Position numbers and translations under genes: made by a program. Positions 18,840 through 28,555 of a stretch of 64,000 nt of DNA are shown here, one piece after another. The DNA is from Mesorhizobium sp. WSM4904 (GTDB taxonomy: Bacteria; Pseudomonadota; Alphaproteobacteria; Rhizobiales; Rhizobiaceae). The notes below the pieces were generated by a model. It was given only the letters and a program-made list of their open reading frames with translations. It did no database searches and was not told the DNA's origin. Position 1 is the stretch's first letter; each line of letters starts with the position of its first letter. The stretch spans positions 1,364,001 through 1,428,000 of the forward strand of contig NZ_CP121354.1 in assembly GCF_029674545.1 (NCBI RefSeq). The letters run 5' to 3'.

Positions 18840-19523
18840 AACTATCTGAGGGGTGCCGCTGAATCGATGGGCGTTGCTGGTGAGCAGTTGCGGGCCAGCG
18901 CAAGAACGGCAGATTCGATCGGGTGGGGGCGATCCCCGGTCGAAAAGATCCTACCGATCTCGTTGCTCAGGCGCAGAAAACATGAGTTGCAGCACGCTCG
19001 CATCAGTTCGAGGCAAGCGTGTTAGGGAGCGACATCACCAAGGGTGTCGGCGTTGCAGCATAAATCGGAGACCATGAGAGTCAGGCTATGAACCGGCCCC
19101 GGCTTTCGGATGCCTTACGGCCCTCGCGCGTCGGCCGCGAGTGAACTATGATCCGCATGGGTGTGGGGCTGGAGGAGAAGGTCGTCGGCTCAGTCAGGCT
19201 AACGTCGCTCCAAGCACTGGTAAGAAGCCCTATCCGCGGTCTGAGAATTACCCAAATTGATCTCTCGTGAGGCAGTTGTTGCAGCTGCATTCCGTCGAGA
19301 CGCTTCAGTGATCCGCGAGAATGGCTCGCGATCTCTGCGTGAATCGCGGTTTGGCGCAGGAATGCGGCGTGGGAGACCGAATGTTAGACCAAAGTCGGCA
19401 CGAGCACCGTGTAAAATGGGCAGGTCAGCGCAGACCAGTCTGGCGGCATTCTTACCCTTGCCGGAACGATCGCCTGAACAAGGTAGCTCAACCGCCGTCC
19501 GCACTCCCAGGAGAGAAAGCCAT
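18840..19523. other. Divergent intergenic region, no gene recognised
   Basis: Nearly 700 bases lie between the Lrp gene and the class V aminotransferase. An open frame extends the aminotransferase upstream to 19257 but its composition is not family-like, and the ribosome binding site lies at 19510, so I regard it as leader. Confidence 0.5.
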
Positions 19524-20702
19524 ATGCTTCCCTTGGACATCCTCCGAAAGGAGTTTCCAGCCACAGCAAACGCCATCTACATGGATGTCGCGAACCAGGG
19601 CCTCATATCAAGCACAACATTGGCTTCAATCGAGCCTCATTTGAACAATCGGCTGCATGGCCTAAACGACGAAGAAAGAATGCTCGAACACGTCGAGCGT
19701 ACTCGCGCTAGGTTCGCACAATTTATCAATTCAGATCACGATGAAATTGCAATTACCAAGAATGCATCGGAAGGCATCAACATCATCGCTAATGCGATCG
19801 ATTGGAGAGATGGAGACAACGTCGTTCTATGCCCAAAATTGGAACACGCAAATAATATCTTGCCATGGATTCAGATCAGAGACCGCTACAATGTCGAGTT
19901 GCGAGTCGTAGAGCCGGATAACGGCTCAATTCCCCCTGATGCATTCGTAAAGGCGATTGATTCTCATACCCGCGTTGTTGCCTTGGCGACGGTGACGATG
20001 GTTCCGGGGTTTCGGACCGTCATGGAGCAGATATCCGAAGCCTGTAGGCACTACGGTGCATTTCTTTTGGCGGACGCGACGCAATCTGTTGGGATACTCC
20101 ACACCGACGTCAATCGACTTGGCGTAGACGGTGTAGCAGTGTCCACTGTGAAGGGTTTGATGGGTCTTTATGGATCGGGTTTTTTATATTGCCGTAAAGA
20201 ATGGGCCGATCGGCTGAGCCCGGCCTATCTTGCGCGCTTCAGCGTAGATTTCGGAAACGCGCCAGAATCAGCTCCGGTACCTAGTTTTGTAAAGTTGCGC
20301 TCTGGCGCGCCCCGCTTTGATATCGGGCATTACAACTTCCCTGGCATGTTGGCTGCATATGCATCAATGGGCCAGCTACTTGATATCGGAACCGAGGCGA
20401 TCGACCAGAGCGTTACCTCACTCGCAAAACGTATGGCCACTGGTCTCTTAGATATCGGGCTTCCGGTCTGCGGCGGGCCACCAGGCGCTCACACTGGAAG
20501 TATCGTAGCCGTTGGCGATTCCAGCGATCTTGTTGAAGGGCGCCCAGTCGACGCCCGCATTCGGTCGCTTCACGAGCATTTCACGAAGAACGGGGTAATC
20601 GTCTCAATACGCAGAGGCATGCTCCGGTTTTCCCTGCATCTTTACAACACCGCCGATGAAGTCGATCGCGTAATCAATCTGGCCAAGAGCTGGTCGAAGT
20701 AA
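19524..20702 (+). CDS. Class V aminotransferase-fold PLP enzyme
   Basis: 392-residue PLP enzyme of the cysteine desulfurase / isopenicillin-N-epimerase-like group. I chose the ATG at 19524 after GGAGAG. Residues seen include the ITKNASEGINIIAN phosphate-binding segment, LLADATQSVG (Asp for the pyridine nitrogen, Gln) and the PLP Lys210 in VSTVKGLMGLYGSG. The C-terminal small domain ends with RRGMLRFSLHLYNTADEVD, typical of the family. Possible reactions are desulfuration, lyase chemistry or epimerisation of an amino acid derivative. It lies 36 bases before an M20 peptidase on the same strand, probably in an operon, so it may process the released amino acid. Confidence 0.85.
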   Translation: MLPLDILRKEFPATANAIYMDVANQGLISSTTLASIEPHLNNRLHGLNDEERMLEHVERTRARFAQFINSDHDEIAITKNASEGINIIANAIDWRDGDNVVLCPKLEHANNILPWIQIRDRYNVELRVVEPDNGSIPPDAFVKAIDSHTRVVALATVTMVPGFRTVMEQISEACRHYGAFLLADATQSVGILHTDVNRLGVDGVAVSTVKGLMGLYGSGFLYCRKEWADRLSPAYLARFSVDFGNAPESAPVPSFVKLRSGAPRFDIGHYNFPGMLAAYASMGQLLDIGTEAIDQSVTSLAKRMATGLLDIGLPVCGGPPGAHTGSIVAVGDSSDLVEGRPVDARIRSLHEHFTKNGVIVSIRRGMLRFSLHLYNTADEVDRVINLAKSWSK

Positions 20703-20738
20703 GAGCGACACGGCTAGTTCATGCACACAGGAGAGTAC

Positions 20739-21887
20739 ATGTCGACCCAGAGCGCCGAGACTATCGGACTTCTCCAAGATCTTATAAAGATCGAGAGCAT
20801 CAATCCATCGCTGTCGCCAAAAGGTAGTGGAGAGCAAGGTGTAGCCAAGTTCCTCGAGGGTTTTTGCAAGGAGCGGAAGCTGGCTTACGGGATACAGGAG
20901 GTGGCCGATGGTCGCTCGAATTTCCTGACCTGGGTACCTGGGAAAGAACCCGATAGGCGTATTCTATTCATTGCTCATATGGATACCGTTCCTATCGATA
21001 GGTGGGAATCAGATCCATTCTCGGGTGAGCAACGGGACGGGCGAATATATGGGCGAGGTAGCTGCGACACAAAAGGCTCACTTGCAGCTATGTTGATTGC
21101 GCTTAGCTCACTTGGTGAACGGCAGCCCCGGGCCACGGTTGTTGTGGCAGCCAGCATTGACGAAGAGTACCGCAAACTTGGCGCCCGCGCTATAGCCGAT
21201 TCCGGTGTCGCTTATGAGGGTGCGGTAGTCGGTGAACCCACCGAATTAGAGCTCGTTGTAGCTCACATGGGTTCTGTCCGCTGGCAAATCGAGGTTCAGG
21301 GTGTACCGGCTCATACGTCGAAGCCTCATCTCGGAGTGAACGCGATCACGGGCATGGCCAAGGTGGTATTGGCACTTGATGAGCACCATCGATCCCTTGT
21401 GTCTCGGGCGCAGCACCCATTGGTAGGGTCATCACAGCTGACCGTGAGCCTCATCGAAGGAGGTTTGGAACTTACCACTGTACCGCCGGTATGCCGTATC
21501 TGGGTCGATCGGCGTCTCATACCCGGGGAGCGGCCGCAGGACGCGTTGGCGGAGGTAGAAAGCATACTGGAAGGCCTTCGCCAGGGCGAAGACAAGATCA
21601 ATGTTCGGTCATTGCTTCCCGCATTGGAAGACCCGCCTCCAATCAGTTCCGGGTCGAGCAAAATTGCAGCAGTCGCAGGAGCGGCTTGTGCCCACGTCGC
21701 GGGGACCGGAGAGCAGAAGGGAGCCACCGGCGGCTCGGATGCAAATCAGCTGTCATTGGCTGGGATCCCGTGTGTGATTATCGGACCCGGGCGTACTGCC
21801 CAAGCCCATACGAACAACGAGTTCGTTGAAATCGATCAACTGACCAAGGCTGCTGATTTGTACCAGAGAATCATGCTCACATATTAG
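20739..21887 (+). CDS. M20 family metallopeptidase (ArgE/DapE/CPG2 type)
   Basis: 382-residue M20 enzyme. HMDTVP and GRGSCDTKGSLAAM supply metal ligands and the bridging Asp, DEEY the catalytic Glu, and GGSDANQ with AHTNNEFV the last ligands. It is closer to acetylornithine or succinyl-diaminopimelate deacylases than to the hippuricase-like M20 genes elsewhere in this window. I place the start at the ATG at 20739 (GGAGAG eight bases upstream) rather than the ATG at 20721. It follows the class V PLP enzyme by 36 bases, so both are likely co-transcribed. Probable role: deacylation of an N-acyl diamino or amino acid. Confidence 0.88.
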   Translation: MSTQSAETIGLLQDLIKIESINPSLSPKGSGEQGVAKFLEGFCKERKLAYGIQEVADGRSNFLTWVPGKEPDRRILFIAHMDTVPIDRWESDPFSGEQRDGRIYGRGSCDTKGSLAAMLIALSSLGERQPRATVVVAASIDEEYRKLGARAIADSGVAYEGAVVGEPTELELVVAHMGSVRWQIEVQGVPAHTSKPHLGVNAITGMAKVVLALDEHHRSLVSRAQHPLVGSSQLTVSLIEGGLELTTVPPVCRIWVDRRLIPGERPQDALAEVESILEGLRQGEDKINVRSLLPALEDPPPISSGSSKIAAVAGAACAHVAGTGEQKGATGGSDANQLSLAGIPCVIIGPGRTAQAHTNNEFVEIDQLTKAADLYQRIMLTY

Positions 21888-22288
21888 GAGTGGCCGGCCT
21901 GATGGGGGTGCTCAAACCCCGTCCATTGGGCCGCGGACGCCCCGGATGCTGCATGAGCGTGGCGGCCGCAACGTCCCGATCTTCGCTGGTCTCGTCGGCG
22001 CTTCCCACGTAGATCTTGCCGCCCGTGCTTGAAATTCTGTTGCGACAGGCAGAGTGCGTCTTCACCATAGGGAGGGCATGATCTTCCACCGGAGACGCAG
22101 AGCCACCGAAAATTTGGCGCTCATATGCGGATAACGTACGGCAAGTGCCTAGGAAATGCAGATTTTCCGCGACAAGAAGAAATCCTCGGGGAAAACAGCC
22201 TCTTGTGACGTGATACGAAGAGAAAGTATGCGGACAGGACGAATGCCTGATCCGTTCGAGGAATGCCTGTTTTGAAGGACTCGACGAG
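21888..22288. other. Intergenic region before the first M24 gene
   Basis: No coding region is recognised. It holds GCAAGTGCC (22141-22149) and the operator-like block at 22152-22171. Confidence 0.5.
22152..22171 (+). promoter_or_regulatory. Operator-like palindromic block upstream of M24 gene
   Basis: GGAAATGCAGATTTTCCGCG matches, in the same orientation relative to its gene, the block before the Lrp gene (AAACGCCGATTTTCTGCG on the minus strand) and more weakly that before the M20 gene. The core GC-n-GATTTTC-n-GC is nearly symmetric. Confidence 0.55.
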
Positions 22289-23467
22289 ATGAAATATGAG
22301 AAGCCATTTCCGCCCGAGGAGTTTCGGCGTCGTGTTCATGACGTGAAGCAGCGGATGGAGCGAGCGGGGCTGGACTTGCTGATCTGCCAGGATCCCGCGA
22401 ATATGTATTGGCTTACCGGCTTTGACGGCTATTCGTTCTACGTGCCTCAGGTGGTCTTAGTGCATCTCCAGTCGGACATGCCCCTCTGGTTCGGACGTTT
22501 CGTCGATGTAAATTCCGCTTATATAACGACGGATCTGCCTAGAGAAAATATAAGCTCATTTTCCGATCATAGACTTCAACATCCAGAATTACATCCATTT
22601 GACGATCTTTGCGAGCTTATCAATTCGCGCGGCTGGGGATCTGATCGAATCGGTGTCGAGCTTAACGCCCACTTCTATACTGCCCGAGCACATCAACATC
22701 TCGTCAAAGGCCTTCCGAATGCAAAATTCTCTGATAGCCGCGAATTAGTCAATTGGGCACGGCTTATAAAATCTGACCTTGAACTAGTCTACATGAGAGA
22801 AGCGGGCCACCTTGCAACGCATACGATGCAGACGGCAATCGCTAACCTAAGGCCTGGAGTGCCGCAACATGAGGTCGTCGCGGAGGTGTACCGGGCCCAG
22901 ACACGAGGGGTGGACGGTAAATATGGCGACTCTAGCGGTCCTCCTCTTATCCAGACTAGCGAACAAACGAACGCTCCGCACCTCAGTTGGACCGAGGAGC
23001 CCTTGCCGACCTCTGGCCTGGTTCTCATGGAGTTCGGCGCCACCCGACGCCGCTACTGTGCGCCGCTGTGCCGCACCGTCCACATCGGAAAGCCACCCGC
23101 AGAGGTCTCGCGTCTTGCTGAGGTTATAGTGGAAGGCGGGGATGCTGTGCTCGAGATGGCAAAGCCTGGTACCGTCGTTGAGGAGCTTAATGCGGTGTGG
23201 CAAGATATCCTCAAGCGGAACGGGTATATCAAGATAGGCCGCTCCGGCTATTCAATCGGACTCAACTTCCCGCCGGAATGGGGCGAACGCACGGTTAGTA
23301 TTCGCGCGGGCGACAAGACCATCCTACAACCAGGAATGTGCTTCCATTTTCAGTCGGGGGTTAGGCTCGAAGGGTTCGGCGCCGCCATCTCTGAATCATT
23401 TATTGTAACCGAAAGGGGCGGTGAGCGATTGGCAGATGTTGATCGCCGCTTGATCGTCGTGGACTAG
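22289..23467 (+). CDS. M24 family hydrolase, ectoine hydrolase (DoeA/EutD)-like
   Basis: 392-residue pita-bread-fold protein of the M24 family. The N-terminal creatinase-type domain includes ANMYWLTGFDGYSFYVPQ and the C-terminal domain SGYSIGLNFPPEWGERTVS, a signature I associate with DoeA/EutD ectoine hydrolases. The usual metal ligands are missing: EFG replaces DFG, the second Asp of the DxxxxxxxxxxD pair is Pro, and Tyr replaces the His of GHGIG. This agrees with the metal-independent creatinase/DoeA branch, which opens C-N bonds in small cyclic or guanidino compounds. It stands alone between two gene-free regions. A paralogue lies at 44452. The substrate is probably ectoine-like, not proven. 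Confidence 0.8.
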   Translation: MKYEKPFPPEEFRRRVHDVKQRMERAGLDLLICQDPANMYWLTGFDGYSFYVPQVVLVHLQSDMPLWFGRFVDVNSAYITTDLPRENISSFSDHRLQHPELHPFDDLCELINSRGWGSDRIGVELNAHFYTARAHQHLVKGLPNAKFSDSRELVNWARLIKSDLELVYMREAGHLATHTMQTAIANLRPGVPQHEVVAEVYRAQTRGVDGKYGDSSGPPLIQTSEQTNAPHLSWTEEPLPTSGLVLMEFGATRRRYCAPLCRTVHIGKPPAEVSRLAEVIVEGGDAVLEMAKPGTVVEELNAVWQDILKRNGYIKIGRSGYSIGLNFPPEWGERTVSIRAGDKTILQPGMCFHFQSGVRLEGFGAAISESFIVTERGGERLADVDRRLIVVD

Positions 23468-23469
23468 GT

Positions 23470-23490
23470 GATTTGGATGTGACCCAAATC
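23470..23490. terminator. Inverted repeat just after the M24 gene
   Basis: GATTTGG, a seven-base loop and CCAAATC form a 7-bp stem starting three bases after the stop codon and followed by CGTTTTG. It may be a weak terminator or an operator. Confidence 0.35.
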
Positions 23491-24440
23491 GTTTTGCGAT
23501 CTCACTGGGTCCGTTCGAAGCCGGTTGAAATTTGTTTCTGCGGCGAGCGGATGAACGGATCTAGCTTAAGGACGGCGCTGTCTGAGAGGTGCGGCATGCC
23601 CAACCTCTGGGACAGGAGAATCTCGCCTAGCACATGAGTTCTCTGCATCAGCGGAGATTAAGATCCGTAGGCCGAAATGAGCCACCTGTGACGCGAGCGC
23701 GGCGTGAACGTTGCCCCATTCTACAAATGCGCGGATGACGCAAGAGGACTTAGCTTTTGAGGAGCATTGAGGACGAGTTTACGCGCGCCTGAAGCGGGCT
23801 CTTGCCAACCCTGCGCGCCGGTGGGAACGCGAGTATGGTCCGCCCCGTCCGTGCAACACGTCGCGACATCAGCACACGTTGTTCCCGATAGATGGCTCGG
23901 CAGCGAAGCTCGCCTTTTGCCCGGGGCTCGCTTCATCCTTTTCTGCTGTTTCGTGCGACTTCACCACTTCACCAAGTGAATGTCTGGGTTATCGCGGGGA
24001 CCTCAATTTCGGGACCCCAAGACCTCCTTCCGAATGAAGTCGTCCGCGATGCCATCGTGTCTGAAGCGGTCGCGGTCACCCTGCACAGTGCCGGACGAAA
24101 GTAGCCTTGCGGCGAGTTCCGTCTAAGATTCGAGGCGGTTGCGCCTGCGTCAGTGCGCCTGATCGGTGTCGGTCGAGAACTTAATGCCACGAGGCCAGAT
24201 CGGGAACTCGGGATCGGGAGATCGGCGCTGGAACCAACTACTTTCCGCGCCGCCGGCGACCAGCGCGACCTTCGCTCGCGGTCGCTAAGCCTCCTGGCAA
24301 GTGAAGTTGTGAGCCGTGTCCAATTCTACGCGAATTGGCTGCTGTTTGCAGGAATGCAGCTAAAGGGGCATCAACTGCGCTGCCGATCGGCGCTGTGGCA
24401 GCAATAACCTAAAGGCATCAGCATACCATTGGAGTCTTAG
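23491..24440. other. About 950 bases with no recognised gene
   Basis: Short frames near 23767-23979 and 24153-24407 show no family resemblance. The region looks like decayed sequence before the aldehyde dehydrogenase. Confidence 0.45.
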
Positions 24441-25919
24441 ATGAGGGGTACGTCAATCACGGCATTACGCAGGCTCAAACGGCCAGACCTTTTGCGTGGT
24501 GATGCGTATCTGAACGGCGCCTGGCTCTCCAAATCAGATACTCTTGCCGTGTTTGATCCTGCCAGCGGTGACGAGATCGCTCAAGTTGCGGCTTGCGCAG
24601 ACGCCGACGTTGACGACGCGGTCCATTGCGCAAGAGCAGCGTTCCTCAAGTGGCGCGACATGCTTCCGTTACAGCGTGGTGCATATCTGCGGAAATGGGC
24701 GGCAGGCATGCGGGAGAGCGCCGAAGACCTGGCTGTCATCATAACGGCCGAGCAAGGAAAACCGATTGCTGAAGCCCGCGGCGAAGTTTCATACGCTGCC
24801 GGCTTTTTAGATTGGTTTGCAGGGGAAGGGGAGCGGGCTTACGGCGAAACGATTCCCAGCCATCTCCCCGCAAGCAGGCTGGCCGTGCATTTGCAGCCGA
24901 TCGGGGTGACTGTCGCCATTACGCCATGGAACTTCCCAGCGGCAATGATCACCAGAAAGGCTGGAGCTGCACTGGCCGCTGGCTGCACAATGATTGTAAA
25001 GCCGGCACCCGAAACGCCACTGTCGGCCCTCGCGCTTGCCCGCCTTGCCGGGGATGCTGGCATTCCGCCCGGCGTGTTTCAGGTGATCACGGGCGAAGCT
25101 CCGCCACTTGCCAAACGGCTGTTGTTGCATACCCACGTGCGTGCGTTCTCTTTTACGGGCTCCACCGAGGTCGGCAGAATCCTTCTCGAGCAATCCGCGA
25201 AGACAGTGAAGAAAGTCTCGCTCGAACTTGGCGGCAATGCTCCTTTCATCCTTTTCGGCGATGCGCCGATCAACGCTGCGGTCGCCGGTTGCATGGCAGC
25301 CAAGTTCGCGACATCCGGTCAGGACTGTCTCGCGGCAAACCGGATTTATGTGCAGCGAGAGATTTACGAGCATTTTACGGAAAAATTTGCCGAGGCCACC
25401 AGTAAACTAAAGGTCGGGCACGGATTGGAGCCAGGTGTCGACATCGGTCCGATGACAAAGACGTCTGGTGCTGACAAATGCAGGCACCAGGTTTCTGAGG
25501 CTCTAGCAGCCGGGGCTCGAATGGTAGCAGGCGCACAGCACAATTCGCTTGGCGGGAACTTCGTCACGCCGGCCGTGCTTGCTAATGTGACCGATGACAT
25601 GGTGATTGCGAAGGACGAAACGTTTGGACCTGTCGCTGCAATCCTGCCCTTCGACGACGAACGGGAGGTGGTCGCGCGAGCCAACAATTCCGAGATGGGA
25701 CTTGCGGCCTACGTCTATACCCAAGATCTCAACCGAGCCATGCGGCTCTCCGACCGGCTCGAATATGGCATGGTTGCCGTGAATACTCCAAAATTTACGG
25801 GGCCGGGCATTCCGTTCGGCGGCTGGAAACAATCCGGCCTTGGTCGCGAGGGCTCAAGGCACGGTCTTATCGAATATCTCGAACCCAAATACCTCTGCAT
25901 CGGCAACATCGCGGCCTGA
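24441..25919 (+). CDS. NAD(P)-dependent semialdehyde dehydrogenase (GabD/DoeC-like)
   Basis: 492-residue aldehyde dehydrogenase. Visible are the ITPWNFP cofactor segment, KPAPETP, FTGSTEVGR, the general base in LELGGNAPF and catalytic Cys296 in SGQDCLAANRI. Closest by motif to succinate-semialdehyde dehydrogenases; DoeC-type aspartate-semialdehyde dehydrogenases belong to the same group. It ends 13 bases before a class III aminotransferase on the same strand, an arrangement in which the aminotransferase makes the semialdehyde and this enzyme oxidises it to the acid. Cytoplasmic. The precise semialdehyde is not fixed by sequence. Confidence 0.9.
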   Translation: MRGTSITALRRLKRPDLLRGDAYLNGAWLSKSDTLAVFDPASGDEIAQVAACADADVDDAVHCARAAFLKWRDMLPLQRGAYLRKWAAGMRESAEDLAVIITAEQGKPIAEARGEVSYAAGFLDWFAGEGERAYGETIPSHLPASRLAVHLQPIGVTVAITPWNFPAAMITRKAGAALAAGCTMIVKPAPETPLSALALARLAGDAGIPPGVFQVITGEAPPLAKRLLLHTHVRAFSFTGSTEVGRILLEQSAKTVKKVSLELGGNAPFILFGDAPINAAVAGCMAAKFATSGQDCLAANRIYVQREIYEHFTEKFAEATSKLKVGHGLEPGVDIGPMTKTSGADKCRHQVSEALAAGARMVAGAQHNSLGGNFVTPAVLANVTDDMVIAKDETFGPVAAILPFDDEREVVARANNSEMGLAAYVYTQDLNRAMRLSDRLEYGMVAVNTPKFTGPGIPFGGWKQSGLGREGSRHGLIEYLEPKYLCIGNIAA

Positions 25920-25932
25920 AAGGAAGCATTCA

Positions 25933-27336
25933 ATGACCATCAACATCAAAGAGATCACCGAAAAGGACCGCAACTCGGTCTTGCATCCTTTCACTCAGCT
26001 TAAAGATTTCGCCACTGGCAAGCTCGGCGACCCAACGATCGTGGTGACAGGGAAGGGGATCCGCATCCAGGACGCGCATGGCAACCAATTTATCGATGGC
26101 TTTGCCGGCCTATACTGCGTCAATGTCGGGTATGGCCGCACGGAAGTCGCCGATGCGATCTCGCGTCAGGCCTATCGCTTGGCGTATTACCACTCCTATG
26201 CGGCGCACACGACCGACGAGCTTGCGATCCTCTCCGATCGCCTTGTGAAGATGGCGCCGGGCAAGATGAGCAAGGTGTTCTATGGCATGTCCGGCTCGGA
26301 TGCGAACGAGACCCAGGCCAAGCTTGTTTGGTACTACAACAACCTGCGTGGCAAGCCGACCAAAAAGAAGATCATCTCCCGTGAACGCGGCTATCACGGC
26401 TGCAGCGTCGTGTCGGGCTCGATGACGGGCATGAGCTTTTATCACGACCACATGGACCTGCCACTTCCGCAGATTGTTCACACGGGTGTTCCACATCATT
26501 ACTGGGGCGCAACCCCGGGCGAAACCGAGCGCGAATTCTCCGCTCGCCGCGCCGCCGAGCTTGATCAGTTGATCGAGCGGCTCGGCCCGGACAACGTCGG
26601 CGCCTTCATTGGCGAGCCCGTCCTCGGCACAGGTGGTATCACGCCTCCGCCGGAAGGCTATTGGGAAGCGGTACAGACGGTCCTCAAAAAACATGATGTG
26701 CTGCTGATTGCCGATGAAGTGATCACAGGGTTCGGCCGCACCGGTTCCATGTTCGGCTCACAGCACTATGGCATCGAGCCAGACCTCATCACGATCGCTA
26801 AAGGTTTGACGTCGGCCTACTTCCCGCTTTCAGCGGCAATCGTCGGTGAGAAGGTGTATAAAGTCCTGGAGGATGGAGCCGACAAGGTCGGGGCATTCTC
26901 GCACGGCTACACCTACTCTGGTCATCCGATCGGCGCCGCCGCGGCCAACGCGGTCCTCGATATTGTCGAGAAAGAAGACCTCCCCGGCAATGCGCGTGAC
27001 GTCGGCGCGTTTTTCCAGGCGCAGTTGCAGGAGAGGTTCGCGCAGTTGCCGATCGTCGGCGAAGTGCGGGGCGTCGGTCTTATGGGCGCAATCGAGTTCG
27101 TTGCCGATCGCGACAATCGGAAGCGTTTCGATCCGGCGCTCAAGGTAGGTGCGCGAATCTCGAAGGCCGCCCGTGACCGTGGTCTTATCGCTCGGGCCAT
27201 GCCGCACGGGGACATTTTGGGCTTTGCTCCGCCGCTGGTTACAACCAAAGCTGAGGCGGAGGAGATTGTTGCAATCGCAGAAAGCGCCGTGCGCTCGGTT
27301 ATGGATGAGCTTGTTCGCGAGAGTGAGAAAATCTGA
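25933..27336 (+). CDS. Class III aminotransferase (DoeD / beta-alanine or GABA type)
   Basis: 467-residue PLP-dependent omega-aminotransferase. I start at the ATG at 25933 after AGGAAG; upstream frame belongs to the dehydrogenase gene. Motifs include GMSGSDANETQAKL, the ERGYHGCS turn, LIADEVITGFGRTGSMFG and PLP-bound Lys290 in ITIAKGLTSAYFP. It should move the terminal amino group of a diamino acid, beta-alanine or a polyamine-derived acid to pyruvate or 2-oxoglutarate. Thirteen bases separate it from the upstream dehydrogenase, so the two form an operon and a two-step route amine to semialdehyde to acid. Resemblance to DoeD is contextual. Confidence 0.9.
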   Translation: MTINIKEITEKDRNSVLHPFTQLKDFATGKLGDPTIVVTGKGIRIQDAHGNQFIDGFAGLYCVNVGYGRTEVADAISRQAYRLAYYHSYAAHTTDELAILSDRLVKMAPGKMSKVFYGMSGSDANETQAKLVWYYNNLRGKPTKKKIISRERGYHGCSVVSGSMTGMSFYHDHMDLPLPQIVHTGVPHHYWGATPGETEREFSARRAAELDQLIERLGPDNVGAFIGEPVLGTGGITPPPEGYWEAVQTVLKKHDVLLIADEVITGFGRTGSMFGSQHYGIEPDLITIAKGLTSAYFPLSAAIVGEKVYKVLEDGADKVGAFSHGYTYSGHPIGAAAANAVLDIVEKEDLPGNARDVGAFFQAQLQERFAQLPIVGEVRGVGLMGAIEFVADRDNRKRFDPALKVGARISKAARDRGLIARAMPHGDILGFAPPLVTTKAEAEEIVAIAESAVRSVMDELVRESEKI

Positions 27337-27481
27337 ATGAGTTGGGCCATCTTGTCGTAATCAAGGCGCAAACTCAAGCGACGGCCTGATCGGCTTGCGG
27401 GGCTGCCAGCTGAGCTGGTGCCGCGTTCCGCTCATTGAGTTTTCGGCGGAATTCAATGCAGACACTGCTCAGGAGGAACTG

Positions 27482-28375
27482 GTGGCCAATTCGACCGCAC
27501 TCAATCCCTGGGAATGGCCTGAAAGCCATTGGCGGCGGCGCATCAACAAAGTCAGAGCGGGCAAGGCACTAAGACCAATGTGGCCCGGCGGTAAACGCTG
27601 TGCCTTCGCCATCTCGTTCGACGTCGATCATGAGTCGAACGAATTGCGCAGGGGAGGGCGATCGCTAAGCAGATTATCCTGGGGTCAGTACGGGAGCCGA
27701 CGAGGGATGCCTCGGGCTTTGGAACTCTTGAGAAAGTACGACGTTCCGGCGAGTTTTTTCGTTCCCGCTGTGATCGCTCAGTTGTATCCAGACGAGCAAC
27801 GCGCAGTTGTCGATGAAGGCCATGAAATTGGCATGCACGGCTGGATACACGAGCTAAACTCGGAACTGAGCGCAGAGAGCGAGCGCTCTTTAATGATGAG
27901 GAGTGCCGACACTCTTGAAAAAATCACTTCCAAACGCCCGACGGGAATTCGAACGCCTTCCTGGGATTTTTCCGACGCAACTCTACGGATCATACGTGAA
28001 ACCGGATTGACATACGACTCATCCCTTATGGCCGATGATAGTTGCTATGAGCTGCTGGAAGACGAGGAACCCACGGGAGTGATTGAAATACCGGTCGAAT
28101 GGATTCGAGACGATGCCACTTATCTTTGGATGAGTCCCGATGGGTCTTCACGGCCAGATTTATCAGTCGACGACGTGCTTTCTGTATTTATTCGGGAGTT
28201 CGAAGGGGCCTATCAAGATGCCGATTTATTTCAGCTGACTCTGCATCCACACGTCATTGGATATCGCTCACGGATCTGGATCGTAGAAGAATTAATTCGA
28301 CGCGCCAAAGCAAAGGGTGACGTTTGGTTCGCCACACATCATCAGGTCGCCGAGCGTGCGTCCTCATGTCTCTGA
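27482..28375 (+). CDS. Polysaccharide deacetylase-family (NodB-homology) hydrolase
   Basis: 297-residue carbohydrate-esterase-4-fold protein. I chose the GTG at 27482 because AGGAGG ends five bases before it. The metal-site motifs are SFDVDHES, the GMHGWIHE histidine pair, RTPSWDFS and the late LHPH. There is no signal peptide, so a cytoplasmic substrate is likely. Several members of this subgroup (PuuE-like allantoinases and cyclic imidases) open cyclic amides rather than deacetylating sugars, which would suit the surrounding amide-hydrolase genes. It follows the aminotransferase by about 145 bases on the same strand. Confidence 0.85.
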   Translation: MANSTALNPWEWPESHWRRRINKVRAGKALRPMWPGGKRCAFAISFDVDHESNELRRGGRSLSRLSWGQYGSRRGMPRALELLRKYDVPASFFVPAVIAQLYPDEQRAVVDEGHEIGMHGWIHELNSELSAESERSLMMRSADTLEKITSKRPTGIRTPSWDFSDATLRIIRETGLTYDSSLMADDSCYELLEDEEPTGVIEIPVEWIRDDATYLWMSPDGSSRPDLSVDDVLSVFIREFEGAYQDADLFQLTLHPHVIGYRSRIWIVEELIRRAKAKGDVWFATHHQVAERASSCL

Positions 28376-28555
28376 AAACTCTCAGACAGGAACGCCGGTA
28401 GAGTGCGGTGTTCTTGGGGCGGCGCAAGCCGTCCTGCGCCTCGACCGTTGCGGCGGTCACCAATGGATTTGGAATGACGCGGATCATCCGCTGTCCGGTA
28501 TTCGCTTTCAGAGCGGGTACAGTGGGAGTTCTTATCTTGGAGGAGGACTACAATC

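Noticed and set aside
19257..19523. N-terminal extension of the class V aminotransferase
   Set aside because: The added 89 residues look unlike the family and a good ribosome binding site lies before ATG 19524.
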